From Bacillota bacterium (GTDB taxonomy: Bacteria; Bacillota; Clostridia; Oscillospirales; Acutalibacteraceae), in contig JAEWRF010000147.1 in NCBI GenBank assembly GCA_023460155.1, forward strand, positions 1 through 14,116: DNA of 14,116 bases. The letters run 5' to 3'. This document shows positions 13,945 to 14,116 of the stretch, piece by piece; the stretch's first letter is position 1, and the number at the start of each line of letters is the position of its first letter. Made by a program: the position numbers and the translations under genes. A model generated the notes under the pieces. The model saw only the letters and a list, made by a program, of their open reading frames with translations. It did no database searches and was not told where the DNA came from.

Positions 13945-14116
13945 ATGGGAACGGAGGAAATCTGTCTCGGGTGCATGGCGGAGAAGGGGGGAGCGAAGGT
14001 CTGCCCAACCTGCGGCTACGAGGAGGGTACGCCTCCCGCAAGCCCCCTTCACCTGAAGCCCGGAACGGTGCTGAACCGGAAATACCTGATCGGGCGGGCG
14101 CTGGGGCATGGGGGCT
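13945..14116 (+). CDS. Zinc-ribbon Ser/Thr protein kinase, N-terminal fragment
   Basis: The first 57 codons of a gene that runs off the window. Residues 7-23 form a zinc-ribbon pattern: C7-x2-C10, then C20-PT-C23-G. After a Pro-rich linker comes LKPGTVLNRKYLIGRALGHGG, the usual entry into a bacterial eukaryotic-like kinase domain with the start of the Gly-rich ATP loop. Proteins of this build occur widely in Clostridia as serine/threonine kinases, often carrying membrane-anchored or other sensory C-terminal parts. The catalytic loop and anything beyond are outside the window, so activity cannot be judged. The ribosome site is weak (GCGGAAGA just before ATG). It lies 112 bases after the c-di-GMP gene on the same strand. 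Confidence 0.8.
   Translation, partial: MGTEEICLGCMAEKGGAKVCPTCGYEEGTPPASPLHLKPGTVLNRKYLIGRALGHGG

Noticed and set aside
1..14116. CRISPR array, tRNA or rRNA gene, transposase or phage genes
   Set aside because: No regularly spaced repeats, cloverleaf, rRNA segment or transposase/integrase motif was seen on either strand.

Overview
The window looks like chromosomal DNA from a moderately GC-rich member of the Clostridia, most likely an Oscillospiraceae/Ruminococcaceae-type organism. I infer this from a DUF1385 (YqhQ-type) protein, an OmpR-type two-component pair, a LytTR/LiaF-like pair, strong GGAGG ribosome sites, and T-tract terminators. No taxonomic marker gene is present. There is no rRNA, tRNA, CRISPR array, phage module or transposase. 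Twelve protein genes are supported; the first and last run off the window. No gap between genes exceeds about 255 bases.

Region 1 (1-4735, minus strand). Read in its own direction this is an operon-like run: an exported lipoprotein with three FG-GAP/VCBS calcium-type repeats, an OmpR/PhoB response regulator, a HAMP sensor histidine kinase, and a DUF1385 membrane protein. Regulator and kinase are separated by 239 bases holding a perfect 13-bp AT-rich hairpin and two copies of a 21-bp direct repeat. This looks like an interspersed repeat inserted exactly at the regulator's stop codon.

Region 2 (4736-6160, plus strand). A macro-domain ADP-ribose/O-acetyl-ADP-ribose hydrolase is followed after 16 bases by a DUF434-family protein. 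Together they form a two-gene operon with its own promoter.

Region 3 (6161-7680, minus strand). An XRE-HTH/cupin regulator is followed after 22 bases by a metallo-beta-lactamase-fold hydrolase whose metal motif is HxNxDH instead of HxHxDH. The promoter overlaps two AT-only palindromes, which suggests autoregulation.

Region 4 (7700-9730). An AI-2E-family membrane permease has a well-formed promoter and a leader of about 120 bases. It converges on a small protein that reads as a remote, catalytically degenerate relative of flavin-dependent thymidylate synthase ThyX. They share a bidirectional terminator.

Region 5 (9870-11140, plus strand). A stand-alone LytTR DNA-binding regulator overlaps a LiaF-like membrane protein carrying an unusual His/Trp/Asp cluster. 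A textbook terminator closes this operon.

Region 6 (11226-14116, plus strand). A large multi-PAS GGDEF/HD-GYP cyclic-di-GMP protein, probably using a TTG start, is followed by the first 57 codons of a zinc-ribbon Ser/Thr protein kinase.

Overall the window is rich in sensing and regulation: two-component, LytTR, XRE-cupin, c-di-GMP and Ser/Thr kinase genes. It is not an obvious defence or mobile island. The least explained items are the degenerate ThyX-like protein, the variant metallo-hydrolase with its cupin regulator, the His-rich LiaF-like protein, and the repeat inserted between regulator and kinase.
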